In this document: one piece after another, positions 7,216 to 15,990 of the stretch
How positions within the stretch are numbered: the first letter of the stretch is position 1
Layout: each line of letters starts with the position of its first letter
Assembly (NCBI RefSeq): GCF_030406325.1
Contig: NZ_JAUEQY010000016.1
Coordinates: 1 to 64,000, forward strand
Origin: Actinomadura sp. DC4
GTDB lineage: Bacteria > Actinomycetota > Actinomycetes > Streptosporangiales > Streptosporangiaceae
Length of the DNA stretch: 64,000 nt
Direction of reading: 5' to 3'
Program-made: the position numbers and the translations under genes
Notes under the pieces: model-generated
What the model saw: the letters and a program-made list of their open reading frames with translations, nothing else
Databases searched by the model: none
What the model was told of the DNA's origin: nothing

Positions 7216-9520
7216 GTGTAGGAGCAACTGGTCGCCGGACGGGCCCAACCGGGAGGGGTTGCGTCCATAGGCAGACGTGGATGCCCCTCCAGCGTTCGAG
7301 AACAAGGTGACCCGGACCGCAGGGCCGGCTACGGCCTGAGCACCGGAAGCGGCGCGTTGTGCGCCACGAGGCGCTGTTTGACCGTGCGGAGGTGAAAGGA
7401 CTCCGCTGATGGCCCGTCGTAGCGGGTCGTTTGAAGTTGGAGGCAGCCTGATCCCGGAGGCGCGGGTGAGGGTGGGAGCAGCCTTGACGACGTCGGGACG
7501 TGCCGGTACTGCCGGACGGTGCGGGTCCGGTTAACGAGTGGGAAAGGTGTACGTGAGGAACCAGCGGTGTAACGCCCTTTAAGGCTTCCGCCAGCTCAAA
7601 TCTGGCGGATATGGGCTGGGTCGCGGTGCGTACTCGCCGGGCGGTGCCTGGTGGGGAACTCCTGGGCCGGGTGTCGCGTCCGGTCGGGAGGCTCTGGTGA
7701 AGGTCTACGGCGTAGCCGGGGCGATGCCGCAGGGGCATAGCTGGGCACCTCCTCCCGCGAGCGGTCAGCAGTGAACGTGGGAACCATCTCGTGCTGCTCC
7801 CCGTCCGGTCTCTTCCAGGGGCCGGGGCGGGGATAGGCGCGTCGTCTGCCGAAGGTGCGGGGTGGGGCGGAGCCTGCGTAGTACTCCGAGCGCGGGAAAG
7901 CTGCGCACATGGGGAAGGCAGGCAGCAGTTTCAGCAGGTAGGGACGTCATGTCAGGAGGTCGCCTGTGAATATGGGCGAGCTGCTGCTTGAGCCGGAGCT
8001 GGCCGAGTGGCGGGTACTGAGCATTCAGACCAAACTGCACCGTTGGGCCGGTGAGGATCCATATCGTCGGTTTGATGATCTGTTCAACCTGGTCGCTGAC
8101 CCGGCGTTCCTCGTGATGGCGTGGCGTCGGGTAAGGAGCAATACCGGGTCCCGCACGGCGGGTGTCGATGGGCTGATGGCCCGGGACATCCCGACCGGAC
8201 GGGGCGAGGAGATGTTCCTGAACGAACTGCGGGAGTAGTTGCGCTCCCGCACGTTCCAGCCGTTGCCGGTCCGAGCACGGTTGATCCCCAAGCCGGGCTC
8301 TTCTAAGAAGCGCCGGCTGGGCATCCCTGTGATCGCCGACAGGGTCGTTCAGGCGTCACTGAAGCTGGTCGTGGAGCCTATTTTCGAGGCGGATTTTCAG
8401 CCGTGCTCGTTTGGGTTCCGCCCGAACCGGCGTGCGCACGATGCGATCGCTGAGATCCACCACATGGGCTCCCATCGCTACACCTGGGTGCTGGAGGCGG
8501 ATATCGAGGCGTGCTTCGACACCATCTCGCACACGGCCCTGATGGACCGGGTGCGCCGAAGGGTCGGAGACAAGCGCGTGCTGGCGCTGGTGAAGGCGTT
8601 CTGCAAGGCCGGGATCCTCACCGAACTCGGCCAACAGCAGGAAACGACCGCCGGTACTCCGCAAGGGGGCATCTTGTCGCCGCTGCTGTCCAACATCGCC
8701 TTGTCGGTGCTGGACGAGTGGTTCATGGACCACCACCAGCGGTCCATGGCGACGGTCCGGCAGCGGGACGCGCGGAAGCAGAAGGGCCTGGCGAACTGGC
8801 GACTCATCCGCTACGCGGATGACTGGGTCGCCATGGTCAACGGCACCAAAGCCGACGCGGAAAGGCTGCGGCGCGAAGCCGCCGAGGTACTGGCTCCGAT
8901 GGGCTTGCGCCTGTCGGAGACCAAGACCCTGGTCACCCATATCGACGACGGGTTCGTGTTTCTCGGGCACCACATCCAGCGGCGCCGCAAACGCGGAACC
9001 AAGACGTGGACCGTCTACACCTACCCGAGCAAGAAAGCGCTGAACTCCATCATCGCCAAGGTGCGAGGCGTGATCCACCCAGGACAACCGGACCTGAGAA
9101 TCCTCCTGATCCGCCTCAACGCGATCATCAGGGGATGGTGCAACTACTTCCGCCATGGCTCGTCCAAACGGACGTTCAGCTATCTGGGCCACTACGTCTG
9201 GCACCGCCTGTGGTGGTGGCTACGGAAACGGCACGGTGGCCTGGCCTGGCGGAAGATGCGGACCCGGCTAATGAACGGCGGCTGGGAGTTCACCGCGGAC
9301 GGGATCACGCTCCAGGAAGCGGCAGCGATACCGGTCACCCGCTATCGCTGGCGAGCCTGGGACATCCCGACACCCTGGTCACGGCGAACAACAGAACCAT
9401 CGCCAACGGCATGACTCTGTGGAGAGCCCGGTGCGGTGAAAGCCGCACGCCGGGTTCGGAGGGCGGGTCGGAGAAACGGGCCAACCGCAGAGTTGGAACC
9501 GCGCTCCGGCCCGACCCTAC
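7216..9520 (+). mobile_element. bacterial group II intron
   Basis: A canonical domain V hairpin lies at 9424-9459: stem GAGCCCGG/CCGGGTTC, inner stem TGCGG/CCGCA, GNRA-type TGAA tip. It follows a reverse-transcriptase gene, the diagnostic order. Domain VI is a stem (GGGTCGGAG with CTCCGGCCC) capped by CCAAC-CGCAGA-GTTGG, and the 3' end is probably CTAC at about 9520. The 5' end is less sure: GTGTAGGAGCAAC at 7216 approximates the GUGYG start. The long 750-nt leader before the ORF is the structured domain I-III region. Exons on either side show no recognisable gene. Confidence 0.8.
7966..9414 (+). pseudogene. ltrA: group II intron-encoded reverse transcriptase/maturase with amber codon
   Basis: Starts at GTG 7966 (AGGAGG seven bases before; an ATG follows two codons on). 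The frame is open through the N-terminal RT-0/1 region (SRTAGVDGL) to a TAG at 8236-8238, and continues in the same frame for 391 codons: LIPKPGSSKKRRLGIP, the RT3 strand LEADIEACFDTI, TPQGGILSPLLSN, the catalytic RYADDWV, then the maturase X domain (WCNYFRHG). The single TAG is best read as CAG-to-TAG. No HNH endonuclease domain follows domain X, as in many bacterial C-like or related introns. The intron RNA looks intact, so it might still splice or move if a maturase acts in trans or the codon is suppressed. Confidence 0.85.
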
Positions 9521-9804
9521 AGCGATCGCCCCAACCACCTCCGATGAGCAGCCACCCACTGCGATCGTCACGGCCTGAACTGGTTGATCCGTGGAAAGAT
9601 CATGGGCTACCTCTGATTATCGAAGGCTGGCTACGGGCCTTCCTCGGTTGAGCGCGTCCTCCAGTTCGGTCTGGGGCCGCCCCAGACGTCCGTTATTCTC
9701 GGTGTTGATACTCGGGTAAAGACACCTGTGGCGAGAAGGTACCAGCACGCCGATGCCCCTATAAATTCGTGATCACACGAAGTTGCTAAGGAGTTCTTAG
9801 AGCT

Positions 9805-11124
9805 ATGGATGCCGAGTTGAACCGAAACGACTGGTTTCACAGCTGGCTCACAGAGAACGGTATAGCGAACGAGTCGGCAGCGTACGAAGCAGCGAAAGAT
9901 CCCAAACGGCTAGCGGACCTAATCGGCCGCGCTCAAGCGCAGCAGACCATGCCTGTTGAGTTGCCAGAGGGCAACAGCCTCGTCGCGGGACGCTCACTCG
10001 ATCTCACGGGTTATCTGGCATGCGGGCACGCCGATTGCCTAACTCAGCAGGTCGACCGGCTCTTCTCTCGGGTCTGGCATTACTTCGACAATATTGCAAT
10101 AGTGGGCCCCGACACCCATGCGTTCCTGGAAAACGTGTCGAGCGGCCCGGCGGCGATAGAGGAGAACGCAAAGTTCGTTGCAGCATGGTCCCGGCCACTG
10201 TTCCATATTCACAATATCGGTGCGGACCGCCTAGTTACATGGGTTGCGAAGCCACCCGCTTGCCCGGTTCACTGGAAAGAATATAATCAGCTCCAGGCAT
10301 TGCATCTTTCTAAGAAGGTTGAGAAATCGATCGCTTCAGCGCTGCTCACTGAAGGGGAAGTGACCCGCGAGAGCGGCAACTCTAAAGATTCGGATAGCCG
10401 CCTTGTCCTGAACCATGATCAGCTATTTTCCGGCAGCAGCGGAGAGAGTCTGCGCGAGCTATCGAAAAATAGAAGCCGCAATGAGTCTCTTGAGATGACT
10501 CTAGCGCGCACCATAGTAAGGGAACATTGGCTCGGCACCGCCTCCGACCTCTATACCGCGTCATCGATGCAGCTCCCCGTGGGCCTTGGCATTGGCCTGG
10601 AAGCCAGACTGGCAAGCCTCCGGAATTCGTCCCCTTCGACTGCAGATATTGCGTTCAACCTGCATCTTCCTGTCGTTGATGGCCTACCTATCAAAGAACT
10701 GCTCACATTGCGAGAGGCGGAGCGAGATGCATTCGAAGGGTTTCGAGACAGCCTGACTCAAGCCTTCAAAGAGCGGCTAGCCGCTGAAGGTTCTGCGGAC
10801 CGAGACTCGAACTCAATAGCGAGAGAAGTCCAAAGCGATGTAGTGGCGCCAGCGCTACGCGTGATCGAACGACGACTCCACGCGGCGGAGGATGCTCTTC
10901 AAAAGAAGCATCACTACAACATCGCCATGGCAGGACTTTCAACAGTGTGCGGGATGCTTGGGATCGTCCCAATAGCTACCGCTTTAGGACTTGCGGCAGC
11001 CGCTGGCGTGGTGACTGCCGAAACGAAATTCGTTGAGGAGAAAAGAGACATCTCCCTTTCGGGTATGTACTTCTTGTGGCAAGCGAATGAACACGCGAGG
11101 AAGCGGCGTAAAACTGCTAAATAA
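9805..11124 (+). CDS. orphan accessory protein with C-terminal hydrophobic segment
   Basis: 439 residues; AAGGAG lies 12 bases before the ATG, so the start is good. I recognise no family. The N-terminal 150 residues are mixed alpha/beta with WFHSWLTENGIA and VGPDTHAFLENV; the middle is charged and helical; residues ~350-385 hold a long helix then a Gly/Ala-rich hydrophobic stretch (GMLGIVPIATALGLAAAAG) that could be a membrane hairpin, and the tail is basic (KRRKTAK). Codon use and AT content differ from the chromosomal genes and match the ATPase/RloB pair, suggesting acquired DNA. A membrane-acting effector is possible but is inference only. It stands alone on its strand. Confidence 0.7.
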   Translation: MDAELNRNDWFHSWLTENGIANESAAYEAAKDPKRLADLIGRAQAQQTMPVELPEGNSLVAGRSLDLTGYLACGHADCLTQQVDRLFSRVWHYFDNIAIVGPDTHAFLENVSSGPAAIEENAKFVAAWSRPLFHIHNIGADRLVTWVAKPPACPVHWKEYNQLQALHLSKKVEKSIASALLTEGEVTRESGNSKDSDSRLVLNHDQLFSGSSGESLRELSKNRSRNESLEMTLARTIVREHWLGTASDLYTASSMQLPVGLGIGLEARLASLRNSSPSTADIAFNLHLPVVDGLPIKELLTLREAERDAFEGFRDSLTQAFKERLAAEGSADRDSNSIAREVQSDVVAPALRVIERRLHAAEDALQKKHHYNIAMAGLSTVCGMLGIVPIATALGLAAAAGVVTAETKFVEEKRDISLSGMYFLWQANEHARKRRKTAK

Positions 11125-11479
11125 AAGGAACTGTACTGAAAGCGCCGTGCGGACGATCAGCGGAGGCTAGCGATAGCTCAACGAAAAATTCGATCGACTG
11201 GAATGATTGCGACCCGAGGCTGTCGTTCCGACATGAAAACTCACCTGGATTCCAGGAAGATTCGTACGGTTGGGCGACCGACCGGTTCGGGCCGGGACCG
11301 GCCCGTAGAGGCCGCACGCCCGGTCCGAGGGCCGGTCGGCCGCTGGCGGCCCGCGTAGCGGGTCGCCCTTGAAGACGTAAAGAAAAGTCTCATCCGGCAG
11401 AGAAACGTCGCCCATCAACCGAGGTTGCACACAGAGATCGGACTTTGCCGCAGAGGCTCTTTCACCTGGTCAGGCGGCG
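11125..11479. other. no confident gene
   Basis: Minus-strand codons around 11340-11430 give a protein-like piece (MGDVSLPDETFLYVFKGDP) that then dissolves into GC-rich imperfect repeats (GGGCCGGGACCGGCCC at 11292, GGCCGGTCGGCCGCTGGC at 11330). This may be a gene remnant or chance. No RNA gene seen. Confidence 0.35.
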
Positions 11480-11902
11480 TTATCCGGCCTGTGCTCGGTT
11501 TTCGTAGCGTTGCCGCCATGCTGCGCAGCGTTCGACGTAGGCGGGTAGCTCGTGCGCCTCGAAGTTCTCGAATGACCAGTCATCGGGTCCGACGTCGGAT
11601 TCCGTGGTGCAGACGTAGGCCCAGCCGCGGCGGCCGTCGTTGAGGTCCACGCGGGTTAGTTCGTAGACCGGATCCTCGAACGTGTCCAGGACACGCCATT
11701 CTTCCGGTGTCAGGCCGGTTAGCAGGTATCCGCGGGCGGTCGTCGTTCCTGCGACTAGAGCTGGGTACACGCGCTCGGGGAGGGTCGCGACTCTCCATCC
11801 GTCTGCCGCTACCGGCTCGTGGTCTGGTACCCGGTCGATCAGGGCGAACAAGACGTCAGGGAACTGGAGGCTTCCGTAGACGAACAGTGCCTCCGGGTCC
11901 AC
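11480..11902 (-). CDS. gamma-glutamylcyclotransferase (AIG2-like) family protein
   Basis: The N-terminal ALFVYGSLQFPDVL is the YGSL signature of the GGCT/AIG2 fold, and RGYLLTGLTPEEWRVLDTFED carries the conserved strand with E and D residues around the pocket; the family acid is the Glu of YxxG...E. Enzymes of this fold cyclise gamma-glutamyl amines to 5-oxoproline; many bacterial members have unknown substrates. I place the start at GTG 11902, giving about 140 residues; an upstream start at 11971 would add a proline-rich leader. It overlaps the 3' end of the metalloprotease-like gene, so it is the last gene of a three-gene minus-strand operon. Confidence 0.7.
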   Translation of the reverse strand: MDPEALFVYGSLQFPDVLFALIDRVPDHEPVAADGWRVATLPERVYPALVAGTTTARGYLLTGLTPEEWRVLDTFEDPVYELTRVDLNDGRRGWAYVCTTESDVGPDDWSFENFEAHELPAYVERCAAWRQRYENRAQAG

Positions 11903-13037
11903 CGATAGGCGGTCCCGCCGGCCAGAGGGTGGTGAGGTCGGTTGGGGTGAGGGGTTCCCGGTATGCGGCATTGAGTACCTCCCGGGACACCTTAGCGTCG
12001 GCTTCGGCGAGGGCTGCGAACCAGTCGAATCCAGCCGGGTAGGCCCACATGTAGGACCGGTGCACGGGGTTGGTTCCCCGGTCGGCGAGGTAGCCGGCGA
12101 TGGTCTTGTCGCTCCACCACGGCACGCAGGCCCGTAGATGGTCGGCGCAGTCGATCACCGGAACGCCGTCGTTGAGTGCCAGGTGGACTTGGCCGAGTAC
12201 GAGTTGGGTGTAGTGCGTCAGTCGTACGCGTGCGATCAGGACCTTGTCCTCGGGCAGTACGAACAGCGGCCATGCCTGGGCGAGGCCTTCGAGCATGACC
12301 TGTTGCGGCGCGTGGATGGAAAGTAGGCGGACCCACGGGATATCCTCGCCCGCCGCTCTGGCCGCGAGGCTGGCGCTTTGGAGGCCATGCCCCAGGACCT
12401 CATGTAGCGCGAACTGTCGAGCGCCCACCTGGGTGAACTCCACGTTCGGGAGGTTCAGCCGAAGACGTACATGTTGACCGGCGCCGTCGAGCCAGTAGGC
12501 CCAGTAAGCATCTATCTCGGCGGTCTCGACGGTCAGCGTGTACGGGGCGGTACTGCCGGTCGCCTCCCTGATGAGAGGCTCAAGCTCGTGGGCGGCCTGG
12601 CGAATGGCATGCGGAGCCTCGCCGACGTCGAGCAAACCTTCGGCCTGGCGCAGCTCGGCGTTCGTATCCGACCCCCAGCCGATGCCGAGATCTGCGAGAG
12701 CGCCACGGGCTTGCTCGAAGCGTTCGGCGACGTAGTCGTCTGACCAGCCGGCGGTTCCGCATCCTTGGGTCGCTCGGACGTAATCGGCCGGCGGGATGTG
12801 TTCCCCGAGGAGAGCGCCGAGGTAAGCGAGATCGGCATCGAGACGACTCGCCAGAACGCCTTCCGCGGCAGAGCGGAGCTCCATGAGACGACGGTAGACG
12901 GTGAGCCGATCAGGCGCGGGTTCGGGCTCCGGGCCGTCGGGGAAGCAGTCGAAGTCCACGATCGGGGAGCCGCCGCGCTCGACCTCGTAGGCGTTCCACG
13001 CGCGTAGAACGGCCTCGATCTCGTCACGCAGGCTCAT
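11856..13037 (-). CDS. putative zinc metallopeptidase-like protein (HExxH), uncharacterised
   Basis: 393 residues, no signal peptide or membrane segment, so cytosolic. Residues ~216-222 read HEVLGHG, a HExxH zinc-binding motif followed by Gly, and a downstream Glu in MLEGLAQAWPLF could be the third ligand as in gluzincins. The N-terminal half is helical. This looks like a DUF885-type or other uncharacterised gluzincin; the substrate is unknown. Its ATG overlaps the stop of the regulator gene upstream by 14 nt and its own end overlaps the GGCT-like gene, showing tight coupling and a shared function with the regulator. Confidence 0.65.
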   Translation of the reverse strand: MSLRDEIEAVLRAWNAYEVERGGSPIVDFDCFPDGPEPEPAPDRLTVYRRLMELRSAAEGVLASRLDADLAYLGALLGEHIPPADYVRATQGCGTAGWSDDYVAERFEQARGALADLGIGWGSDTNAELRQAEGLLDVGEAPHAIRQAAHELEPLIREATGSTAPYTLTVETAEIDAYWAYWLDGAGQHVRLRLNLPNVEFTQVGARQFALHEVLGHGLQSASLAARAAGEDIPWVRLLSIHAPQQVMLEGLAQAWPLFVLPEDKVLIARVRLTHYTQLVLGQVHLALNDGVPVIDCADHLRACVPWWSDKTIAGYLADRGTNPVHRSYMWAYPAGFDWFAALAEADAKVSREVLNAAYREPLTPTDLTTLWPAGPPIGGPGGTVRLRKPPVP

Positions 13038-14115
13038 GCGGTACGTCCCATCGCAGTGTGAGGGCCTGGTTGGGCCGCAGGTGATCGCGGGTCAGGGTCA
13101 TCACGACGTCGTCACCGTCGTAGTCCCAAACAAGGTCGCCTTCGACGGAGTTCTCTGATCCGTTCGGCTCTTCCTCGATCGCCCAGCATCGCAGCAGCCG
13201 CCCGGCCTGCTGATGGCGGATACGTAGTGTGTACTGCCGCGTGTAGCGGGGGATCGACTGACGCCAGTAGTGATCATCCTTGAACTGGCCACCCTCACAG
13301 ACGAAGCCGACCATCGCCGAGTCTCCGGGCTGGAGCGGAGGCGAGATCTGGCAGGCGAACTTGGACAGGTTCGCGGTGTCATGCCTGCGTTGGATCATGA
13401 CGCGACGGTCGGGATCGCTGACCGGTTCGATGAGGAGCTGTTCGCGAGTGTTCTCGAACCAGACCTCACGCGAGAGCCGGGTGATTGGCTTGTCGGTCAG
13501 ATTGAGCAGCTGATGACGGTTGGTCACCCGCGACCACCCCTGGGGGCCGATGTCGATATCGGCGGTCATCGCGAGTTCGACCACGTTCCCGGCCAGGTTG
13601 GCCAGCTGGCCGGCCTCTTCTTCGCTCAGGCGTAGCACGCGCTGGAGTTCGACCAGTTGTCGGCCGAGCTTGCGGGCCTCGTCGCTGGCTCCCTCGACGG
13701 AATGAAGCAGCTCTGGGGACACCGATGATGTCCTGACCTCGCGTGATCCCCATTCAATATCGCCTTGCGGAGCGTTGAGGCGCCTGTCGATGGTCGTGAG
13801 CAGCTCGGTGGCCTTTTCAGACCTGGTCGGCTCGCCATCGGCCTCTTCTTGGACGCCGGAGACGCGTTCGAACAACTGCGCCGCCGTCCATCCGGGGAAC
13901 ATTTTCTCCAGTACCCGGCAGTGATCGGCGTACGGAAGCCCTTTCAGGTCTCCGCTCGTCCACCGGTGGAGTTGGGCTCGGCTCGGTCCCGCGCCGACCA
14001 ACGAAGGATCGACCTTGCGTGCCGCCCTGTCGTACTCCATGGCGAACGTCCGGTGGGTCTGCCAATGGCGTTCGTACAGCAGAACCTTCAGCCGGACGGG
14101 GGACGTCGAGGTCAT
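13024..14115 (-). CDS. actinobacterial XRE-like regulator/sensor with large C-terminal domain
   Basis: 363 residues from the ATG at 14115 (GGAGAA five bases before; a second ATG at 14127 lacks this). The first ~80 residues, ending SRAQLHRWTSGDLKGLPYAD and LEKMFPGWTAAQLFE, are a degenerate helix-turn-helix type seen in many actinomycete regulators that recognise a CRV-LE-MFPGWT signature. The remaining ~250 residues (coiled LVELQRVLRLSEEE, then a beta-rich region with RRVMIQRRHD and YTLRIRHQQ) have no clear family. It faces a divergent operon starting at 14333; a 9-bp inverted repeat GAAAGCTCT/AGAGCTTTC at 14229-14237 and 14285-14293 lies between them and could be its operator. Confidence 0.65.
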   Translation of the reverse strand: MTSTSPVRLKVLLYERHWQTHRTFAMEYDRAARKVDPSLVGAGPSRAQLHRWTSGDLKGLPYADHCRVLEKMFPGWTAAQLFERVSGVQEEADGEPTRSEKATELLTTIDRRLNAPQGDIEWGSREVRTSSVSPELLHSVEGASDEARKLGRQLVELQRVLRLSEEEAGQLANLAGNVVELAMTADIDIGPQGWSRVTNRHQLLNLTDKPITRLSREVWFENTREQLLIEPVSDPDRRVMIQRRHDTANLSKFACQISPPLQPGDSAMVGFVCEGGQFKDDHYWRQSIPRYTRQYTLRIRHQQAGRLLRCWAIEEEPNGSENSVEGDLVWDYDGDDVVMTLTRDHLRPNQALTLRWDVPHEPA

Positions 14116-14332
14116 CGGATTCTCCATCAGGGCGAACGTAACACGGGATGAGACATAGACGAGACGGAATGAGTCCAAGGCATCCGAGATGCGACACGCG
14201 CGATATCGCAGCGCGACGTGTCTCCCTAGAAAGCTCTTACGTGTGATCAACGGTGGTGCCGACGGTGTCGCGAGATCGATGACCAGAGCTTTCGTGACGT
14301 CATCGGTATCGCTTCCACCAAGGGACGTGAGA

Positions 14333-14611
14333 GTGGAAACGAACAAGTCGCTTGAGCTGGAGTTGCTCGCCGAGTTGCGAGCGGCCCTGACGGAGCATGA
14401 CGCCGCTTCGGACGTACGTGAGGAGGTCGGGGGGCTCGCCGTCACGACCGGTGCCCCCGGTGTCCCCCTTTGGATCTTCGTCAGCTTCGGCAACCGGTAC
14501 TTCTCCTGGGCCGAGGCCAACCACCAGCACCCGGTCAACGACATGGCCGGAGCCGCTCGGCGGATCGCCGCGCACGCACAGGGGCTGCGCGCGATCGGTG
14601 GTGGGTCGTGA
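14333..14611 (+). CDS. small uncharacterised protein, paralogue of the one at 23677
   Basis: 92 residues from GTG 14333 with AAGGGA upstream. After a helix (LELLAELRAALTEH) comes a compact beta part GVPLWIFVSFGNRYFSWAEAN, then HPVNDMAGAARRIAAHAQ. The same order (G-V-P-L-aromatic-F-V, then W, then HPVxDxAGAARRIAA) occurs in the protein at 23677-23976, so both belong to one actinobacterial family of unknown role, often met beside regulators. Its stop overlaps the next GTG by 4 nt. First gene of the plus-strand unit with an anti-sigma-type HATPase and a BldC-like protein further down, so a regulatory role is plausible. Confidence 0.7.
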   Translation: METNKSLELELLAELRAALTEHDAASDVREEVGGLAVTTGAPGVPLWIFVSFGNRYFSWAEANHQHPVNDMAGAARRIAAHAQGLRAIGGGS

Positions 14612-14862
14612 AGCGCGACGATCAGCCGGAGCCGACCACGTCGGAAACCGTTCATGGCGCCGGCCGGGTTACCTCGATCGTCCAAGCACGCAGGCAGGCG
14701 CGACAGAGGGGGACAAACAGCTTGACGGAGTCCGAGCGTCAGTTGCTGCTGGCGGAGGTCGCGAAGATCTCGGCTGAGCTGTGCAAACTGCAGGTGTGGG
14801 CCGCTGAGATAACGCAGCGTGCTGTTCGTCCTGCAGATGACCGGGCGGACCGTACCGCATAG
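14608..14862 (+). CDS. small helical protein, unknown
   Basis: 84 residues starting at a GTG that overlaps the previous stop (GTGA), which is the main argument that it is real. The N-terminal half is polar and disordered; the C-terminal half is a heptad-like helix (ESERQLLLAEVAKISAELC, then LQVWAAEI). No family recognised. Its coupling to the small protein before it suggests the two products are made in equal amounts, perhaps as partners. Confidence 0.55.
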   Translation: MKRDDQPEPTTSETVHGAGRVTSIVQARRQARQRGTNSLTESERQLLLAEVAKISAELCKLQVWAAEITQRAVRPADDRADRTA

Positions 14863-14867
14863 ACGCT

Positions 14868-14946
14868 GAGTCTCCGCCGGCTCGCGCCAGACGGGCGTAG
14901 TCGTCGGCCTCCATCGGCGACGCCTCGCAGGTGTCGGCGGAGACTC
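14868..14946. repeat. 12-bp inverted repeat between the small genes and the HATPase gene
   Basis: GAGTCTCCGCCG at 14868-14879 and its exact complement CGGCGGAGACTC at 14935-14946, 55 bases apart. It sits in the only real gap of the plus-strand unit, just after the 14862 stop and before the HATPase start. It could form a long hairpin that attenuates read-through or be a two-half operator. Confidence 0.5.
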
Positions 14947-14996
14947 CCCTTTCGCACAGCCGGACTCCTGTCCGCATGCGCGGTAGGGCGCGAGTA

Positions 14997-15446
14997 ATGA
15001 GGCTGACGATGGATCAAGCACGATCGAACTGCATGTTGTTGGCCGGGATGCCCTCGTCGGTTGGCCGCGCCCGCGCGTACGCGCGCTGGGTACTCGACAC
15101 CTGGCAGTTGTCCTCGATGGTGGACACGGTCGAGTTGCTCGTCAGTGAGCTGGTTACCAACGCGGTGAAGGCCACTGGTGTCGTTGATGAGCCGGTGGAC
15201 GAAGACCGTCTCGCTGGGACGGTGAGCACGGTCTACCTCAGCCTTTCCGCGCTGGCCGACACGCTTTTGGTCGAGGTGTGGGATGTCAGTTCCACGCCTC
15301 CGCTGCGCCGGGTGGCCTCCGAGACCGATGAGACGGGCCGCGGCCTGCTGCTCGTCCAGGCGCTGTCGAAGGAGTGGGGATGCGAGGTACTGCAGACCGG
15401 CGGAAAGATCGTTTGGTGCAAATGCTTGATCGGAGAGGGTGCGTGA
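14997..15446 (+). CDS. RsbW-like ATP-binding protein (HATPase_c, anti-sigma type)
   Basis: About 149 residues. The single GHKL domain shows the N box ELLVSELVTNAVKA, the G1 box VEVWDVSSTPP and the G2 box ETGRGLLLVQALSKEWG. Proteins of this size without a histidine-phosphorylation domain are anti-sigma-factor kinases (RsbW/SpoIIAB) or, in actinomycetes, orphan relatives that bind regulators. The usual partner sigma factor or antagonist is not next to it; the following BldC-like gene overlaps its stop (GTGA) and is the likely partner. Starts at 14976, 14997 and 15009 are all possible; none has a strong ribosome binding site. Confidence 0.75.
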   Translation: MRLTMDQARSNCMLLAGMPSSVGRARAYARWVLDTWQLSSMVDTVELLVSELVTNAVKATGVVDEPVDEDRLAGTVSTVYLSLSALADTLLVEVWDVSSTPPLRRVASETDETGRGLLLVQALSKEWGCEVLQTGGKIVWCKCLIGEGA

Positions 15447-15916
15447 AGGACGAGCAAGGCCCGGGTGACGACTTCGAGGTCGAGGCCAAAACGTGGAACT
15501 TCGATCATCGGTCGACGACAGGACGGTCGATCGCTTGGGCGGACGCCCGGTCTGGTGGGCCGCCGGCGTCGGTCGCTGGTGATGATCTGCTCAGGCCGAG
15601 GGAGGTCGCGAGGCTTTTCGGCGTCAGACCGACGACGATTGCTCGATGGGCTCGGGAAGGGAGGTTACGGCCTCTTTTAACGCCGGGTGGGCATCGTCGT
15701 TATCTGAGGTCGGAGATGGAGGCGCTTGCCGGCAGCGCCGGGAACACAGAGTTTGACCAGGCTCAGGAGAGCTTGGAGCGGGACGCCGTCCGACTCTACG
15801 AAGAGGGATGGACTATCCGTCAGGTCGCGGCGAGGTTCTCCCTCAGCTACGGAGTCATGAGACGAATCCTGGGTGCGCGTACGACCCTACGGCACAGAGG
15901 CGGCCTTCCGCGGTGA
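15443..15916 (+). CDS. BldC/MerR-type helix-turn-helix regulator with extra C-terminal HTH
   Basis: 157 residues from a GTG overlapping the HATPase stop, with GGAGAGGG upstream. Residues ~45-95 (LLRPREVARLFGVRPTTIAR, then REGRLRPLLTPGGHRRYLRSE) are a BldC-like winged HTH: R-P-x-E-V-A-x-L-F-x-V-x-P-x-T-V-x-R-W and the T-P-G-G-H-R-R-Y wing. Unlike BldC (about 68 residues) it continues with a second HTH-like helix set (YEEGWTIRQVAARFSLSYGV), as in small actinobacterial resolvase-like or WhiB-neighbour regulators. It probably controls its own unit. A terminator follows. Confidence 0.8.
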   Translation: MKDEQGPGDDFEVEAKTWNFDHRSTTGRSIAWADARSGGPPASVAGDDLLRPREVARLFGVRPTTIARWAREGRLRPLLTPGGHRRYLRSEMEALAGSAGNTEFDQAQESLERDAVRLYEEGWTIRQVAARFSLSYGVMRRILGARTTLRHRGGLPR

Positions 15917-15942
15917 CCACCCCGTTGTCTTCCCTATAGAGC

Positions 15943-15970
15943 AGGCCCCGACGAAATGAAGTCGGGGCCT
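15943..15970. terminator. bidirectional terminator between convergent genes
   Basis: A perfect 10-bp stem AGGCCCCGAC / GTCGGGGCCT with an 8-base loop, followed by TACTTTT on the plus side. It lies between the BldC-like gene and the convergent GntR remnant. Confidence 0.75.
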
Positions 15971-15990
15971 TACTTTTGCGCAGCTCGGCG

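Noticed and set aside
11280-11350. RNA gene or riboswitch in the GC-rich stretch
   Set aside because: Hairpins are imperfect and low-complexity; no conserved RNA motif recognised.
13024-15021. 665-residue minus-strand ORF
   Set aside because: The first ~300 codons are antisense to the small proteins and HATPase gene; the real start is at 14115.
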